64,000 nt of DNA from NCBI RefSeq assembly GCF_019112545.1, contig NW_025064886.1:1685021-1749020 (forward strand). Direction: 5' to 3'. The first letter of the stretch is position 1. Every line of letters begins with the position of its first letter. Shown piece by piece: positions 23,303-34,220 of this stretch. The position numbers were made by a program, and so were the translations under genes. Source of the DNA: Guyanagaster necrorhizus. Lineage: Eukaryota; Basidiomycota; Agaricomycetes; Agaricales; Physalacriaceae. A model generated the notes under the pieces. That model was not told the DNA's origin, made no database searches, and was given only the letters and a program-made list of their open reading frames with translations.

Positions 23303-24808
23303 CGATAAATCCGTTAGGTGGCAGGTATAGACTTGGTTGGCGTAAAGGCCAAGTTGGATCCAATAGAATCATCTACGGAGGTGTTATATGGGTTCTAGGA
23401 AGACGCTGCGATAAACATTTCATAACACATGGAGTACAAGGGGATATATGAACGAACCTGTGGAACATCATCCATATGCACCCAGGGACATCACCGGCAT
23501 TGGGAATTCATGCTGATGTCAGGACTGAGTTTTGAGGGACTTTGCGGTATTCCCTTAGTTTCTCCTGGTGGATTCTTCGAATTCTGAACGTACACGTGTT
23601 TCCGTTCACGATTGCGGTAACAACTGGCAGGACTTCTCAAGACATCTGCATTTGACTCGTAAGCTTCAATCGGACAAATGGTTTATTAGGTGACTCGGTC
23701 CGACACTTGACGTCGTGTATTTCATGATGGGGATGATGTTGGACGCAAGATCTTTTCGCTGAGTCCTATTCCTGGGAACGATTTCGCTTAATCTTTTCTT
23801 TGGGCGAAAGAGAACAAGGATAAATATATAAGTCGTGTGGAGCGCTTAAAATTGGGACATACCAAAGATCTGGGAGACATAATGAAACCGCCTGTTGTGG
23901 TTTAGAGCTTTTCGTATGCTTTCCGCCCTGCGAAAGAGACATCCCCTCTAAGTATGAGGCGGACAGGGCTAGCTTCCCCTGGACGCCTGGAAGACCCTCG
24001 GCCGCACAAATTGTCAACAGGGCTATGCTTCTTTACGGTAGGAGCAACCCAAGAGAACGGCAATGAGAAGGAGCCACTAGAGACTAGTAGCGACATCAAG
24101 AACAAGAGCAAGGACGAAGCAAGAACAGCATCATGCGACTTCTGAATGGTTCTTTCACGGCATGAACGAGTTTCCGTTCTCGCCGCGACAACAGATTAGT
24201 AGCTGGGAATCCTATCTCCCATGATCCTATCTGTACTGGCGCTAGGTCAGCAGAAGGAGTGGGGATAGGTTCCGTTATTTCAGCATTGGCATCAGAAGAC
24301 TCTTCGCAGCCGAAACACACAGTTACAGGAAATCTAGGCAAATTTCAGAGAACATGTACCCTCAGAGCTCTTGGTCAACACCCTACAACAACCGCCAAAT
24401 ACATTTCCAATACAATCGGCAATTGCCTTGTCCTTCGCCGAAGTGCTGCGACGACGCTGAAAACGAAGTTTCTTGCTTTCGAGAGGCGTATCGACGGCCC
24501 CCCTTTATGGGATAGCATGATTACAGCAGCTCAGACGTCACGGTGATAAGAATTTCTGACGAATTATGACCCTAGGCAACTAGGTAGCAGCATCACAGAA
24601 TATAGAATCATGGCCACTCATGCCTCAGTCAGGGTCCGTAAACAAGGTACCCCATTTGGAGCTGTCAACTTGGGATTTCCATTTGTAGGGCTTCTTAAGT
24701 ACCGGTGTTAACGACATATTCCTGATGTTGTCTGTCGTTTAATCTGCGTGCCCATCTTATTCCCAGCTTATAGGTCTACCACCACCTTGACCTCTCTCTG
24801 TGTCCACC
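23303..24808. other. Intergenic between GMC oxidase and DUF6534 gene
   Basis: Minus-strand frames at 23,766-24,341 have protein-like composition (one begins MLLFLMSLLVSSGSFSLPFS, resembling a signal peptide; another ends just before a GTATGT donor), so a small multi-exon secreted protein is conceivable. I cannot build a continuous model with consistent splice phases and therefore annotate no gene. The right end is the promoter side of the gene at 24,809. Confidence 0.35.
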
Positions 24809-26550
24809 ATGGCCGATACCACCACAGAAACCCTCATAGGTCTCCCTCAGCCCTTCGGGGTGTTCTTGATTGGTACGTCCTTTTCCTCGTGCTAGAACGC
24901 GTCGCCCGCTAATCTCTGTGTTAGCCATCTGGATATCCTTGGTATTGTTCGGAATCATCGTGGTCCAGGTATGCGTCTCTGACATTGAAACACGAGTAAG
25001 TGTTGACGTGCTTTTACAGACATGGAACTACTTCAGTTCGTTTCCCGAGTGAGTGTCCGGTAAAGTCTCGCCGTCGCAGTCAGATATCCTGACATTCTGG
25101 GGGTACAGCGATCCTCTCTGGCAGCGCATCTATGTCGGGTCCATTTTCACGGTCGATTTCCTCTGCTCGTTCTTTCTCCTTTGGTGGTAAATGGCCTCTG
25201 TCTCGGCGGTGATTCTCCGCTCAGTCACTACACAGGATGTACGACCTGCTGATCAACGACTGGGGCAATTTTGAGCCGTACAGCCTTATCCACTGGGGTA
25301 CGTGTCTTCTCTCTCGTATTCTCCCTCTTTGTTCTCATGTGGTGTCCCTAATTATTTCTATAGCTCTCATAACAGGTAACTCGTGACTAGAAACATTTTC
25401 ATTCAGTTCTGAATGCGTGTTATTGCCTCTAGATCCTCTATTCGAAGTAAGAACGGATATCATTTTGGCACTGTCTGAACAGTGACTAACATATTGATCC
25501 TAGGGCCTCATTGGACCCATGGTACAGGCGTACTACGCATGGCGAATTCATGTAATCTCTGGGACATGGTGGTTGAGTGGGCTCGTCATGTTGTGCTCCC
25601 TCATGGCAGTCGGTACGTTCAAAACGTCGCTAACAATTTTTATGTGCTCAATTTCACATTCTAGGTGGGGGACTTGCTGGAACTAACGCTGCGGCCACGT
25701 TGAAGACCTTCCAAAACCTTGCCGAAGCCAAGGTGGTTGTCATTTTCTGGCTTCTGCCGCCGGCCGTCGCAGATATTATCATCGCCTTCTCCCTCACGTA
25801 CTATTTGCGCCAACACAAAGGACGATTCGAGGCGAGTGACAAGGTTTTGGATAGGATCATTCGCAGTATGTCCATTCTATGCTTCTTGCCTTTGTATAGT
25901 TGACCTCATATTCCTTTGTCTACCAGTGACCGTCCAAAATGGTAAGAAGCTCGCTCATATGTCGGCGATTCCTTTGTGGCGCTTAACAGTTGTGAATCGG
26001 CAGGTCTCCTGACAGCTGTTATTGCCGTTATCGATATCATTATGTACTTCACAGTCGTAAGTTCGCGTTTGATATATTTCATCCTCTTCGGTTCCTGACA
26101 ATCGGCTGGTTATATTATAGACCACTCCTTACCACATCGGCAAGTATTTTTACGGGCTCTGACTTCTTCGCGTCTTAATATTTTCTCTAGCCTTCACATT
26201 CATTTTACCCAAACTCTATGCCAATACGGTCCTCTCGTCGTTGAACTCGCGTACTGCGATTCGGCGAGACCTCAGCAACCGATCCGATGGTCATGGCCTG
26301 TCTTCGGGTGGCGTCTCTGCAGTAAGTCGCTGACAACCTCCTCTGTCCCTGTTTGTGCTCGTAATTGATTTGTTATATCTTCCCCTTAGCTACATCGCAC
26401 TCAAGCATCCGGGGTAAGTTATATTTCCACTGTACAGACAGCACCTGACGTTGGATTTAGGTTATTGTCACGGTCGAGACTCATGAAATGCAAGATACCG
26501 TGAAGCGCAACGTGGAATGGGACCACACATCAGCAGATACCAAGGTCTGA
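24809..26550 (+). CDS. DUF6534 seven-helix membrane protein
   Basis: A multi-exon gene starting MADTTTETLIGLPQPFGV. Hydrophobic segments come in order: AIWISLVLFGIIVVQ, IYVGSIFTVDFLCSFF, a central pair around PMVQAYYAWRIHVIS and GLVMLCSLMAVG, then KVVVIFWLLPPAVAD, TVQNGLLTAVIAVID and IAFTFILPKLYANTV, followed by NSRTAIRRDLS and a hydrophilic C tail ending DHTSADTKV. The YAWRIHVIS block and the segment ending KLYANTVLSSLNSR are hallmarks of the DUF6534 family, abundant in Agaricomycetes and of unknown function. The introns are short, with one tiny exon near 25,936. The gene looks intact. The seven-helix plan invites comparison with receptors, but no ligand or G-protein evidence exists in the sequence. 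A second member lies at 34,221-35,519 and a broken one at 36,286-37,060. Confidence 0.85.
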
Positions 26551-27332
26551 AAGGACCTATCACCTCTTCGGCATGCAAGGATACCAAAATCATGATGCAT
26601 CTCGTTAAAAAAAGAATGTTGTACTTCACCTTAGACGCTGGAAGATGGTCTTGTGTGTGGGTTGAGTTGGACAAAGGGAATGCCCAATTTGTAGACTTCC
26701 CTGATTTCGGCCCTTGTTGACTTAATCTTTAGTTCCCGAACATTTTCTCTTCACATATATGTGTATGCAGAGTGATGTGTCTTGTATAAACTCCTCGCTA
26801 TCTTGTTTCTCCCTGTACACGCTACAGTCGTTATTGTACCTATGGCGGTAGATTCCAGTACCATGCATCATTTGGAAGCGCTGGCGCGTTCCACTCAAAA
26901 TTGAAACCATCATGGACCTGAGTGCACAGTAAATTTTCTGGTCCAAGGTACGAACAATTGTTCATCCCCCCGGGATCGGACTTGTTGGAAGGTTCTTGTA
27001 CCCCATCAAGGTGAACAATTGTTGGGCAGCGCGCCTAGATACCTTATTTCACTCATATCTTTGGTACCATTGCAACCGCAGTACCGGACGTTGTCCCTGT
27101 ACTGGTAAGATAAGCATTAGTGGGTTTACCTGGCACAGATATCGACGTTCCGCAGGGCAGCTCAGACAGCTGTGCACTGCAAGCGAACTTCATAAATTTG
27201 GAGAACATCTTTTGATTTCAAACGTCTAATCGAATCCCTTCTTGTTCCTAGGCGATATAATGTAAATTGGACTGGGTGAGAAAAGATGGAAACATCCGTA
27301 ACACGTTAGGACTTGTATTTCGAGTTCAACCA
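26551..27332. other. Intergenic, convergent 3' flanks
   Basis: This lies between the ends of the DUF6534 gene (+) and QCR8 (-). Short frames only. The decamer GAACAATTGT occurs twice (near 26,950 and 27,012), a minor repeat of unknown meaning. Confidence 0.4.
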
Positions 27333-27905
27333 TCACTCATGGTGTTCTGCCACATGGGCGGCCTTGCTGTTGTGGTACTCTGTGTAGTTGTTTGCCCATC
27401 TATAGATCCCGTAACCTAATTTCTTAACATCAGCAAAAACAGAAGGACGAAAAGATAACGACGAACCCAAGGCGAAAGGAACGATCCAATAGGGAACCTC
27501 TGCGGCTATCCGCCTGTAGCCCTGGAACAAATATTCACGTGCCCAGTTTGGACCTGCCTTTGCTTGGAAGGGCGAAAGGGCTGTTAGGAGAGTCGAAAAT
27601 GTCCGAAAAGAAATAGACAAAGAAACGAGAAAAAAAGGAGTGAGTGTCCGCGCCAATGAATTCTTGCCAAGGGTGACGTACTGTACTGGTAAACACCCCT
27701 CATCCTCGTTCCGCCATGCTTGTCACCCCACCACGCACTCTATACCAAGAAAAAGTATGAATTTGGATCGTTCTTATTGGTCGAGGCATGCTCACCCATG
27801 CCCGCTTGGCTGCAAAAGATATCTTCGGGTCAGCATTCTTCAAATCCAGAATTTTATGTACTCACGCCCAGGCATTTCTGAATAACGAATAAATGTCGCT
27901 CTCAT
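27333..27905 (-). CDS. QCR8: Cytochrome bc1 complex subunit 8
   Basis: A small mitochondrial inner-membrane subunit of ubiquinol-cytochrome c reductase (complex III). It begins MRATFIRYSEMPG at 27,905, the conserved N-terminal block, with a donor GTGAGT inside the Gly codon region; later exons give WWGDKHGGTRMRGVYQY, then LSPFQAKAGPNWAREYLFQG and YRRIAAEVPYWIVPFALG, the start of the single membrane helix. The last exon completes it with YGIYRWANNYTEYHNSKA and ends HVAEHHE. This order matches yeast Qcr8 (near 94 residues) well. At least four introns interrupt a product of about 105 residues. It is transcribed divergently from OST4, whose start lies 202 bp away, so the two probably share a promoter. 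Confidence 0.9.
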
Positions 27906-28107
27906 GGTAGGCGATGGTCAAGTAAGTGTGCTGGTCGCACCCATTGCGCCGTTCCGTCCCGGTTGGCTTTGGATCATAATAGAGCCAAACAATAGCGTTC
28001 AAACGTGGCCAAACGTCATCTTGGTATTTCTCATACTTCCTCGACCATACCTCGGTAAGTCTCTTTACTGTTGTTGGGGACAAATACTGAGAATTCTTCA
28101 GCATAAA
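27906..28107. promoter_or_regulatory. Shared divergent promoter of QCR8 and OST4
   Basis: Only 202 bp separate the two start codons, which point away from each other. The interval must contain both 5' leaders and core promoters unless long overlapping transcripts are used. No clear TATA box is visible. Confidence 0.6.
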
Positions 28108-28239
28108 ATGATGACCCATCAGACATTGTATACGCTGGCGAACGCTCTGGGGATACTGGCAATGGCTACGGTCATTGGCTATCACGTCGTCGCAGTCAAC
28201 TCGAAATATCTCTCCAAGAATGCCCAGAGCAAGCTATGA
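28108..28239 (+). CDS. OST4: Oligosaccharyltransferase subunit OST4
   Basis: A 43-residue single-helix protein in one uninterrupted frame: MMTHQTLYTLANALGILAMA, then TVIGYHVVAVNSKYLSKN and AQSKL. Yeast Ost4 is a 36-residue endoplasmic-reticulum membrane peptide that bridges the catalytic Stt3 and Ost3/6 in N-glycosylation. The pattern of polar N terminus, L-Y/N-LA, hydrophobic core, YH and a terminal SKN matches that family. Two adjacent Met codons (28,108 and 28,111) are possible starts; the second gives the more usual length. Genes this short are often missed by annotation pipelines. The frame is part of a longer open frame to the left whose extra sequence has no family similarity. Confidence 0.8.
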   Translation: MMTHQTLYTLANALGILAMATVIGYHVVAVNSKYLSKNAQSKL

Positions 28240-29261
28240 TTGGTTCGGCGAGTACGCTAATAGGTGGGTATCCTTCTGTAGTCTCGACCGAGCTAATTCA
28301 TGCCGTCAGCTGTGTATATATTTCTCCCCGAGGCGCGAATATAAATGTTAATACCCCAAGGTCTTCCCTTCCTTGAGAAATGCGGTAAAGCAAGATGCAT
28401 TACACTATATACACGGTAGCGGGGAACGATCGTGTCGTAGACTGAATTATCCATCAGCAACAAATCTCTCTATGACGATAAATGGTGTTTACCGCATATT
28501 CAGGACGCGTTCGTACTAGTCCATGACACGACTTTTGGCATGTTTCTTGCTCTATGCTCTCCTCTGCTCCCAGGTCTAACTGATAATCAAATGATGCTTC
28601 TTCGCCGAGCCATATTGATATTTTTGGTCATAAGGTTTGAACAGCCAGCACCCTATAGGACGGCTCCGAGTCTCCACATCAGCGTTTAGCTGTTTTGCGC
28701 ACTACTATATCAAGCCCGTAAGCGTATGTCGCATCCCAAGTCGCTTCCATGCTTCTTGTACGTCTGACCCACATGCTTTTGAACATATAGCGAATATCCA
28801 GACATCTCTCAATCATTACGCTCCCACCATTCTGCCAGCCAGAGGAGAAGAGGCTCCCGAAGAAACTCGCTTCAGCAGTCGCCACATCACAAAGAACAGC
28901 AACTTTCATTTCTAGTCTATCTGTTTTTGGTCACTTGACAGACGTCCTTCGTGGCAACTCGTAAATAAGCACTTCGTTTACGAAAGGTTACCGCTGGTGC
29001 TTCCAAATAGGTTATACCCTGTATCACTCCGCACCTTGAGTATTAATGTAAGAAGCCCCACATCAAGACACGAACCCTTCTTCTGCACCAATCGACCATT
29101 GTCCACTGGCTAGGTAGTTTGCGAAGCTCTGTTGTGGCCTATCATAATAAAACGTTGGAGAACTCGTCTCACTTTCTCGTCTCGTCTCATCTTATCTCGT
29201 CTCCCCCATCCTCCCTCGAAAAGCTCTAGCGAAATATTCGCTTCGCCTACCTGCATTCCCC
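28240..29261. other. Intergenic, no supported gene
   Basis: Open frames at plus 28,637-28,915 and minus 28,679-28,909 overlap each other on opposite strands and have no recognisable features. The last 100 bases before 29,262 are pyrimidine-rich (repeated TCTCGTCTC), as is common in fungal promoters and leaders. Confidence 0.45.
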
Positions 29262-29759
29262 ATGCCATCCTCACACAATCTATATCTGTGCGTCGCGATA
29301 TTCCTGAACTTAGCCGTCTCAGGATGGGCTTCCCCGCTAGCTGTCAAAGAGTTGAGCAAGGTACGTTCGTTGATTATTTCTGCACAAAAAACTAAAGAGT
29401 TCAACCCCATTCTGCAGGAGTTGCTCCTTTCTCCTCCTATATCTCTGGTGGAGCGCGTCGTTGACCCCGAAATCCCCTCAAATTTGCTTCTTGAGCTGTG
29501 GGACCTCCGTCCTGACACAGCCCAGCTCTTCCATCATCCTGCCTCTGCTCACCAATCACAGCCACAAACCAATCACGACACCAGCTGCGCAGAAGATATC
29601 TTGGCATCCCAGTATCGCGACGGACGGTGCTGCGATGATGCTGGTTGTGCAGTTACTACCGGACCCAGAGATGTGCATCTGCGGTGTAAATCAGTTGACT
29701 TGAGCAGGTTTGGAAAGAGCGGGCATGAGCAGTTCTGCATTAGGGAAGGCTATATATGA
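29262..29759 (+). CDS. Small secreted cysteine-rich protein
   Basis: The frame starts MPSSHNLYLCVAIFLNLAVS with GWASPLAVKE following: a typical signal peptide with cleavage expected after WAS or nearby. The mature part is hydrophilic and its last third holds six cysteines (TSCAED, GRCCDDAGCA, LRCKS, QFCIREGY), an even number consistent with three disulphides. A candidate 57-nt intron (29,361-29,417, GTACGT to CTGCAG) lies after ELSK; it is in phase and lacks stops, so retention adds 19 residues. Splicing gives about 146 residues, retention 165. I do not recognise the family. Small secreted Cys-rich proteins of fungi include effectors, hydrophobin-like and antimicrobial proteins, but the cysteine pattern here is not the hydrophobin one. 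Confidence 0.65.
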   Translation: MPSSHNLYLCVAIFLNLAVSGWASPLAVKELSKVRSLIISAQKTKEFNPILQELLLSPPISLVERVVDPEIPSNLLLELWDLRPDTAQLFHHPASAHQSQPQTNHDTSCAEDILASQYRDGRCCDDAGCAVTTGPRDVHLRCKSVDLSRFGKSGHEQFCIREGYI

Positions 29760-30271
29760 TTCGAAGGGTCTTGGGTACCGGGAGCTTAAGAGATGAAAAT
29801 TTAGGTTCACTTTATACAGCACGATACGCACATCGGACCACCGGTTGGGTGGTTCGCCTATGACCGGTTACTGTTTCTCCAGATTTTATGACTGTATTAT
29901 ATGCATTGTATATACACACACTTAGACAACCAACACCTATAGACGTAAACAACCCTTTTCATGAGAAATTCTCACGGAGTCGGCAACTGGCAAATATATT
30001 ATCCTATCTGGGATCCAGACCTTCCGCCGCCCGCCCTTAAGGCGCGTCGGCCCTTCCTATTACTGCATTGGCCAGGCGGCACGTTTTCGTGTCCAGACTT
30101 AGGGTCCCCCCACCTGACGTTTCCTTCGTACATCTCGTGCCCTGGTCATAGACTGTCTCACAGCTTCGGGGCCATTCCATTGAGTTCGTCTAGGCAGATG
30201 ACATCACCCATGGCCCAAATATATATACCATTCCTTCCTACCGTTCCCACCCACTAATACCCCTCACAGCA
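29760..30271. other. Intergenic with short 5' flank
   Basis: No coding evidence. The part nearest 30,271 contains ATATATATACC, a possible TATA-like element about 50 bp before the start codon of the next gene. Confidence 0.4.
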
Positions 30272-30601
30272 ATGTTTCCCTCAAGAATTTCTCGAGCAGC
30301 AACTACTGGCTTTGGTGGAGCCAACATGCCGAGGTTCATGATGAACCAGCCCAAGAACAACAGTGTGGTATGCTGCTCCGTGCTCTTTGCTAGCCGCCTG
30401 TGTTGATATTGCTGCAGGTCATGGGCGTCGCAGGCTTGATGGGCCTCACAGGCTTGCTCTACTGGTGGGGCTACCATGACATGGAGCTTCGGCACCCCGT
30501 AACGGCAGAAGCCGGTATGTCTGGTGTCCTGATGTTCAACGCGGCGATGTTGGACTGACTGGCGATTTGATGTAGTCGAACCACCCACTTCGAAGACTTA
30601 A
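30272..30601 (+). CDS. Small single-helix protein, probably mitochondrial
   Basis: Three exons splice into about 67 residues: MFPSRISRAATTGFGGAN and MPRFMMNQPKNNSV; then VMGVAGLMGLTGLLYWWGYH and DMELRHPVTAEA; then VEPPTSKT. The introns run from GTATGC to GCTGCAG and from GTATGT to TGTAG and keep the frame. The N-terminal third is basic and free of acidic residues, like a mitochondrial import signal, and is followed by one hydrophobic helix. I do not recognise a named homologue; small respiratory-chain subunits or assembly proteins look like this, and QCR8 lies nearby, but that is only inference. It is convergent with PWP2. Confidence 0.65.
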
Positions 30602-30755
30602 GTACTTCGATTTACAACCTAACCCCCACTCCCAAAGTACTTAATTATTCGCGGTGGACCCTGTACGAGACGAAAGACGAAAAAGGAACTGTATAACAGA
30701 AATACAGAGCAGGATGTACAATAGTCATACTAAAAAGCATTCCCATCCCCATTCA

Positions 30756-33700
30756 TCATACTTCTATCATCTTCGCATCGTTTAGCTCTTTGGCTTTCGA
30801 TTGATCGATGAGGTAGCAGAGCGTTGACACGTTCTCTTCGCATCTGAATAACAAATGAACAAATAAAGCAATGTCATATAAAGACCAGAAAACTCACAGC
30901 TTAGATATGGCCTGCTCGCACTCGCCAAGCTGTTTTTGAATGACTCTAAAGACGCTCGCGTACTCTCCAGACCGATCCCTAAGGTATCGTCCATGCGCCA
31001 TCAACAGGGCGTTCACCCAGAGCAAGTCGAATTCCAAATGAGGACTCCGCTCAAGATGCTCTGCCACGTAGCGCAACAAAGTAGGAACATACATGACTGG
31101 CACCTGTCGCGCAACAAGGCGTATATCCCCACGTGGAATGCTCTCATAGACACGCTGGATGAGAGGCTTCTCACTCAATCGGAACGCCATAATCAGCGCC
31201 TTGAGGAACTCCCGCTTGGACAAAACATCGAGAACTGTCTGAGGTGTCAAGTCCATGGAGAGATCGAATGGATCGAAGAGCACCGTGTCGTCCAACGAAT
31301 AGATAAGGAGACCTTCGGTTGAGGCAGCGGCCCAAGTTCGACCTGCAGGGGAAAACCTCACGCACTTCGTTCTAGCCTCTTGTCGATACCGCCGTTTTGA
31401 CATATCCCCACCACGGGTTACCCCAGGGAGGCTAGTGTCCATCCGGTCTTCAAGGTCGCTTTCGTTCCCTCGGTCATCAATTAGATCGACGTTGATCCCG
31501 GCCTCATTGACCCTCCTGCTGTCCAAGAATTCCTCCGTTCCATCAAGCGATAGATTTTGGGAGATCTGGAACTTTTTGACCATGACCCCTTCGCCCTCCC
31601 TAACATCATAAAGCACAACATACTTGCTGTTCCCACCGGCGAGGATGCATCGGCCGTCCGCGGTATATGCGAGACTGTTGAACGCCTTGCCAGAAGTGCT
31701 ATTAGCAGCTGACGTACGATCATCCGCTTTGCGTCCCCCGGAAATGTCTTTCCGCCCTTCAATAACATTCGTCTGTTTCCCTTCCTGAACATCGAACAGG
31801 GTGAGCTGCCCATCAAGCGTCGAAACCGCAACTTGCTTGCCATCGGGCCGGAAAGCCACAGCAAGAACATCCGACGACACAGACCACGGTTCCACGGCGC
31901 GAGACCTCCCAAACACGCTCCAAACTCTCACCGAACGATCCCATGAACCACTAACGAGCTGATTCTCCCCCGAGGGGGAAAAGTCAAGCGAACTAACCGG
32001 TCCCTCATGGCCAGTAAAGATATCCAGGAGCTTTCCTGTCTGTACGGACCATAGGAATACTTCGAACGAGTCGGTCGAACCAGCTGCTACAACTTCTCCC
32101 GAAGGATCGACGGCAAGAGAAGAGAACTGAACAGGTGATGGAGATGTAAAAGTACGGAAATTTCGGTACCGGATGAGATCGAAAGCACGAACAGTTCCAT
32201 CGAATGATGCGGAAAAGAGGACGCTGCCCTGTTTTGCAAACGATATGGCAGAGATGGGAGCAGTGTGCTCCGTGAAGGTGACAAAGCAGAAGCCAGAATG
32301 TATCGACCACACTTTAACTTTGCCATCATCGCCGCCTGTTGCTATTGTTTGACCATCGGGAGCGTAAGAGAGGGTGTTCATGTCGAAATAGTGCCCTTGC
32401 TGTTTCAGGACGTACGATTCGGATTGCCATTCCCACACCAGTAGTTGCCCAAGCTTCTTTGCACCAAAAGCGAGCCATTCTCCTGAAGCATTAATAGCTA
32501 CAGAGGAGATCTTCTCCTGTGATATGCTCAAGGTGTGTATGTTGGAAAACGCAGGCATTTCCCAAAGGCCGAATATACCGGTAGAGAATCCGACAATGAG
32601 AAGATTTGAAGGTGCATGGAAGGTCGTACAGACGACCCTGGTCCCTGGTTGATTGAAATAGTGCCTTTCGAAGATACCCCAGCGGGTATTGATAATAGAA
32701 TTTGAATTGGCAGGGAGTCCAGAGCCTTTCGAGGTGGAGGCAATAGGCTGATCTTCGTCGGAGTCAGACCCCTCCGGTAATTTAGCCTTCCAAGTGAAGA
32801 CCGCACCATCACGGCTGACTGTGTATATCTGAATGGAACAGTCAGCTTCTATGCTATCGTTGATAATCAACGAAGGCATACCGCATGTCCATCAGAAGAA
32901 AAGTAAGCAGCCAAAACAGCGTCCCTGTGCCCTGCGAACGTCTTTGAACGGAAACCTTCTACAGGATCCAGAGTGTAGAGCCGGGCTGTCATATCGCGCG
33001 ACGTCGAGATGAAGCACCTGTACAGTAACACCCCATTTAGTCTCTCGCGATAATTTCGGCGTGAGTCGCAACATACTTCGAATCCGACGACCACTGGATA
33101 CTCAAAACGTTGTCGTGATGTCCCGTATACGTTCGGTGGAGAGCAAATGGCGCAAACTCTCTCGCGAGATGGTTCGGTGTCCGCCATACCTGGATATGTG
33201 CACCATGCGTGACGGCAATGAACCTATTTATTCTTCCGTCAGCCACCAGTTTCTTCTTTACCCGTCCCAACGTGGACTCACTTTCCATCCGGTGAAAACT
33301 TGATATCCTTGACGGCCTTATGGAAGTTGATGTGATGCAAAATGACTCCTTTTCGAAAGTTCACGAGCAGAGCACGACCATCTACGACGGTCAGTCCAAA
33401 CCGGATCATTCAAACTTGACAAGGAAAAACACACACACCTTCGTCCACGGATATCAGAACGTTCCCATCGGGACTTAGTGCTATCGTGGCGATATTTTTA
33501 CGAGTTTCGAATGATAGAGTGAAGGACTTGTTGCTAATCAAAGAGTCAGCAACGTTCGAGGTCCCTTCATAGCACGCACTTTACTAGGTCGAATACGGAG
33601 ACTCTGTTGCCCACTGGACTCAACAAAGAATTGCCGTCCGCAGTGAATAGAACATTGCCTTGCCGGTAAACAGTTCCGCAGATGTTCGAGAACTAGAACG

Positions 33701-33757
33701 CAGGTAAGCACGGGAAGTTCAAATATGAATGGAGCCGACCTTGTAGTTGGCCTTCAT
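30756..33757 (-). CDS. PWP2: Periodic tryptophan protein 2 (U3 snoRNP, UTP-B)
   Basis: A nucleolar WD40 protein of the small-subunit processome that is needed for 18S rRNA maturation. It starts MKANYK at 33,757, then FSNICGTVYRQGNVLFTADG, the family's typical first WD strand. Many WD repeats follow, for example KAVKDIKFSPDG, HHDNVLSIQWSSDSK, FISTSRDMTARLYTLDP, LSYAPDGQTIATGGDDGKVK, FDGTVRAFDLIRYRNFRTFT, VSSLDFSPSGENQLVSGSWD and RSVRVW. A long C-terminal exon carries the PWP2-specific helical region (FLKALIMAFRLSEKPLIQRV, VARQVPVMYVPTLLRYVAEH), and the last exon ends DQSKAKELNDAKMIEV. The large exon 30,894-32,879 alone is 661 codons; the total is near 900, like yeast Pwp2 (923). The gene is intact, with short introns concentrated at the 5' end. 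Confidence 0.93.
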
Positions 33758-34220
33758 CCCTGAATTTTTGCACTGCCACACATTTTTTCCGGACGCGATC
33801 GGCCTTTCGGACCGCACCTCCGCAATATCGCGAAAACATACGAACTGGGGTATTTCTATATCACGCCTAAGCTTTTAAATACGTACGATATGACATCTTT
33901 TAAATGAACTTAACGACAAATTTGTTTCTACAATATGAATGATGTGAAAATGAATCCCGAGCGTGTGATCGATGCCTTCCTATCGATGAGCTGGCTCTAT
34001 CATATCAGACAGTACGAATGAAAGATTGACCATTTGATATACTCGCAAATCGAGGTTCAGTTGAGTGGTCAACGGTTGCACTCTAAGAAAATCCAGTTAA
34101 TAAAAATATACGACAGAAGAGTGTGTGTGTACATTAGCGTACCTCGTTAGTCGACGACTGCCCTTTGCCAGTCTCGGTATCCAACGTGTTCATAGAAGCT
34201 ACAAGTTCAATTCCATCAAA
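33758..34220. other. Intergenic between PWP2 and the next gene
   Basis: AT-rich with no gene. It holds the PWP2 promoter side and the 3' flank of the DUF6534-like gene. Confidence 0.45.

Noticed and set aside
23902..24111. Minus-strand frame with a signal-peptide-like start
   Set aside because: The downstream sequence has no Cys pattern or domain, overlaps other equally good frames and cannot be joined to further exons.
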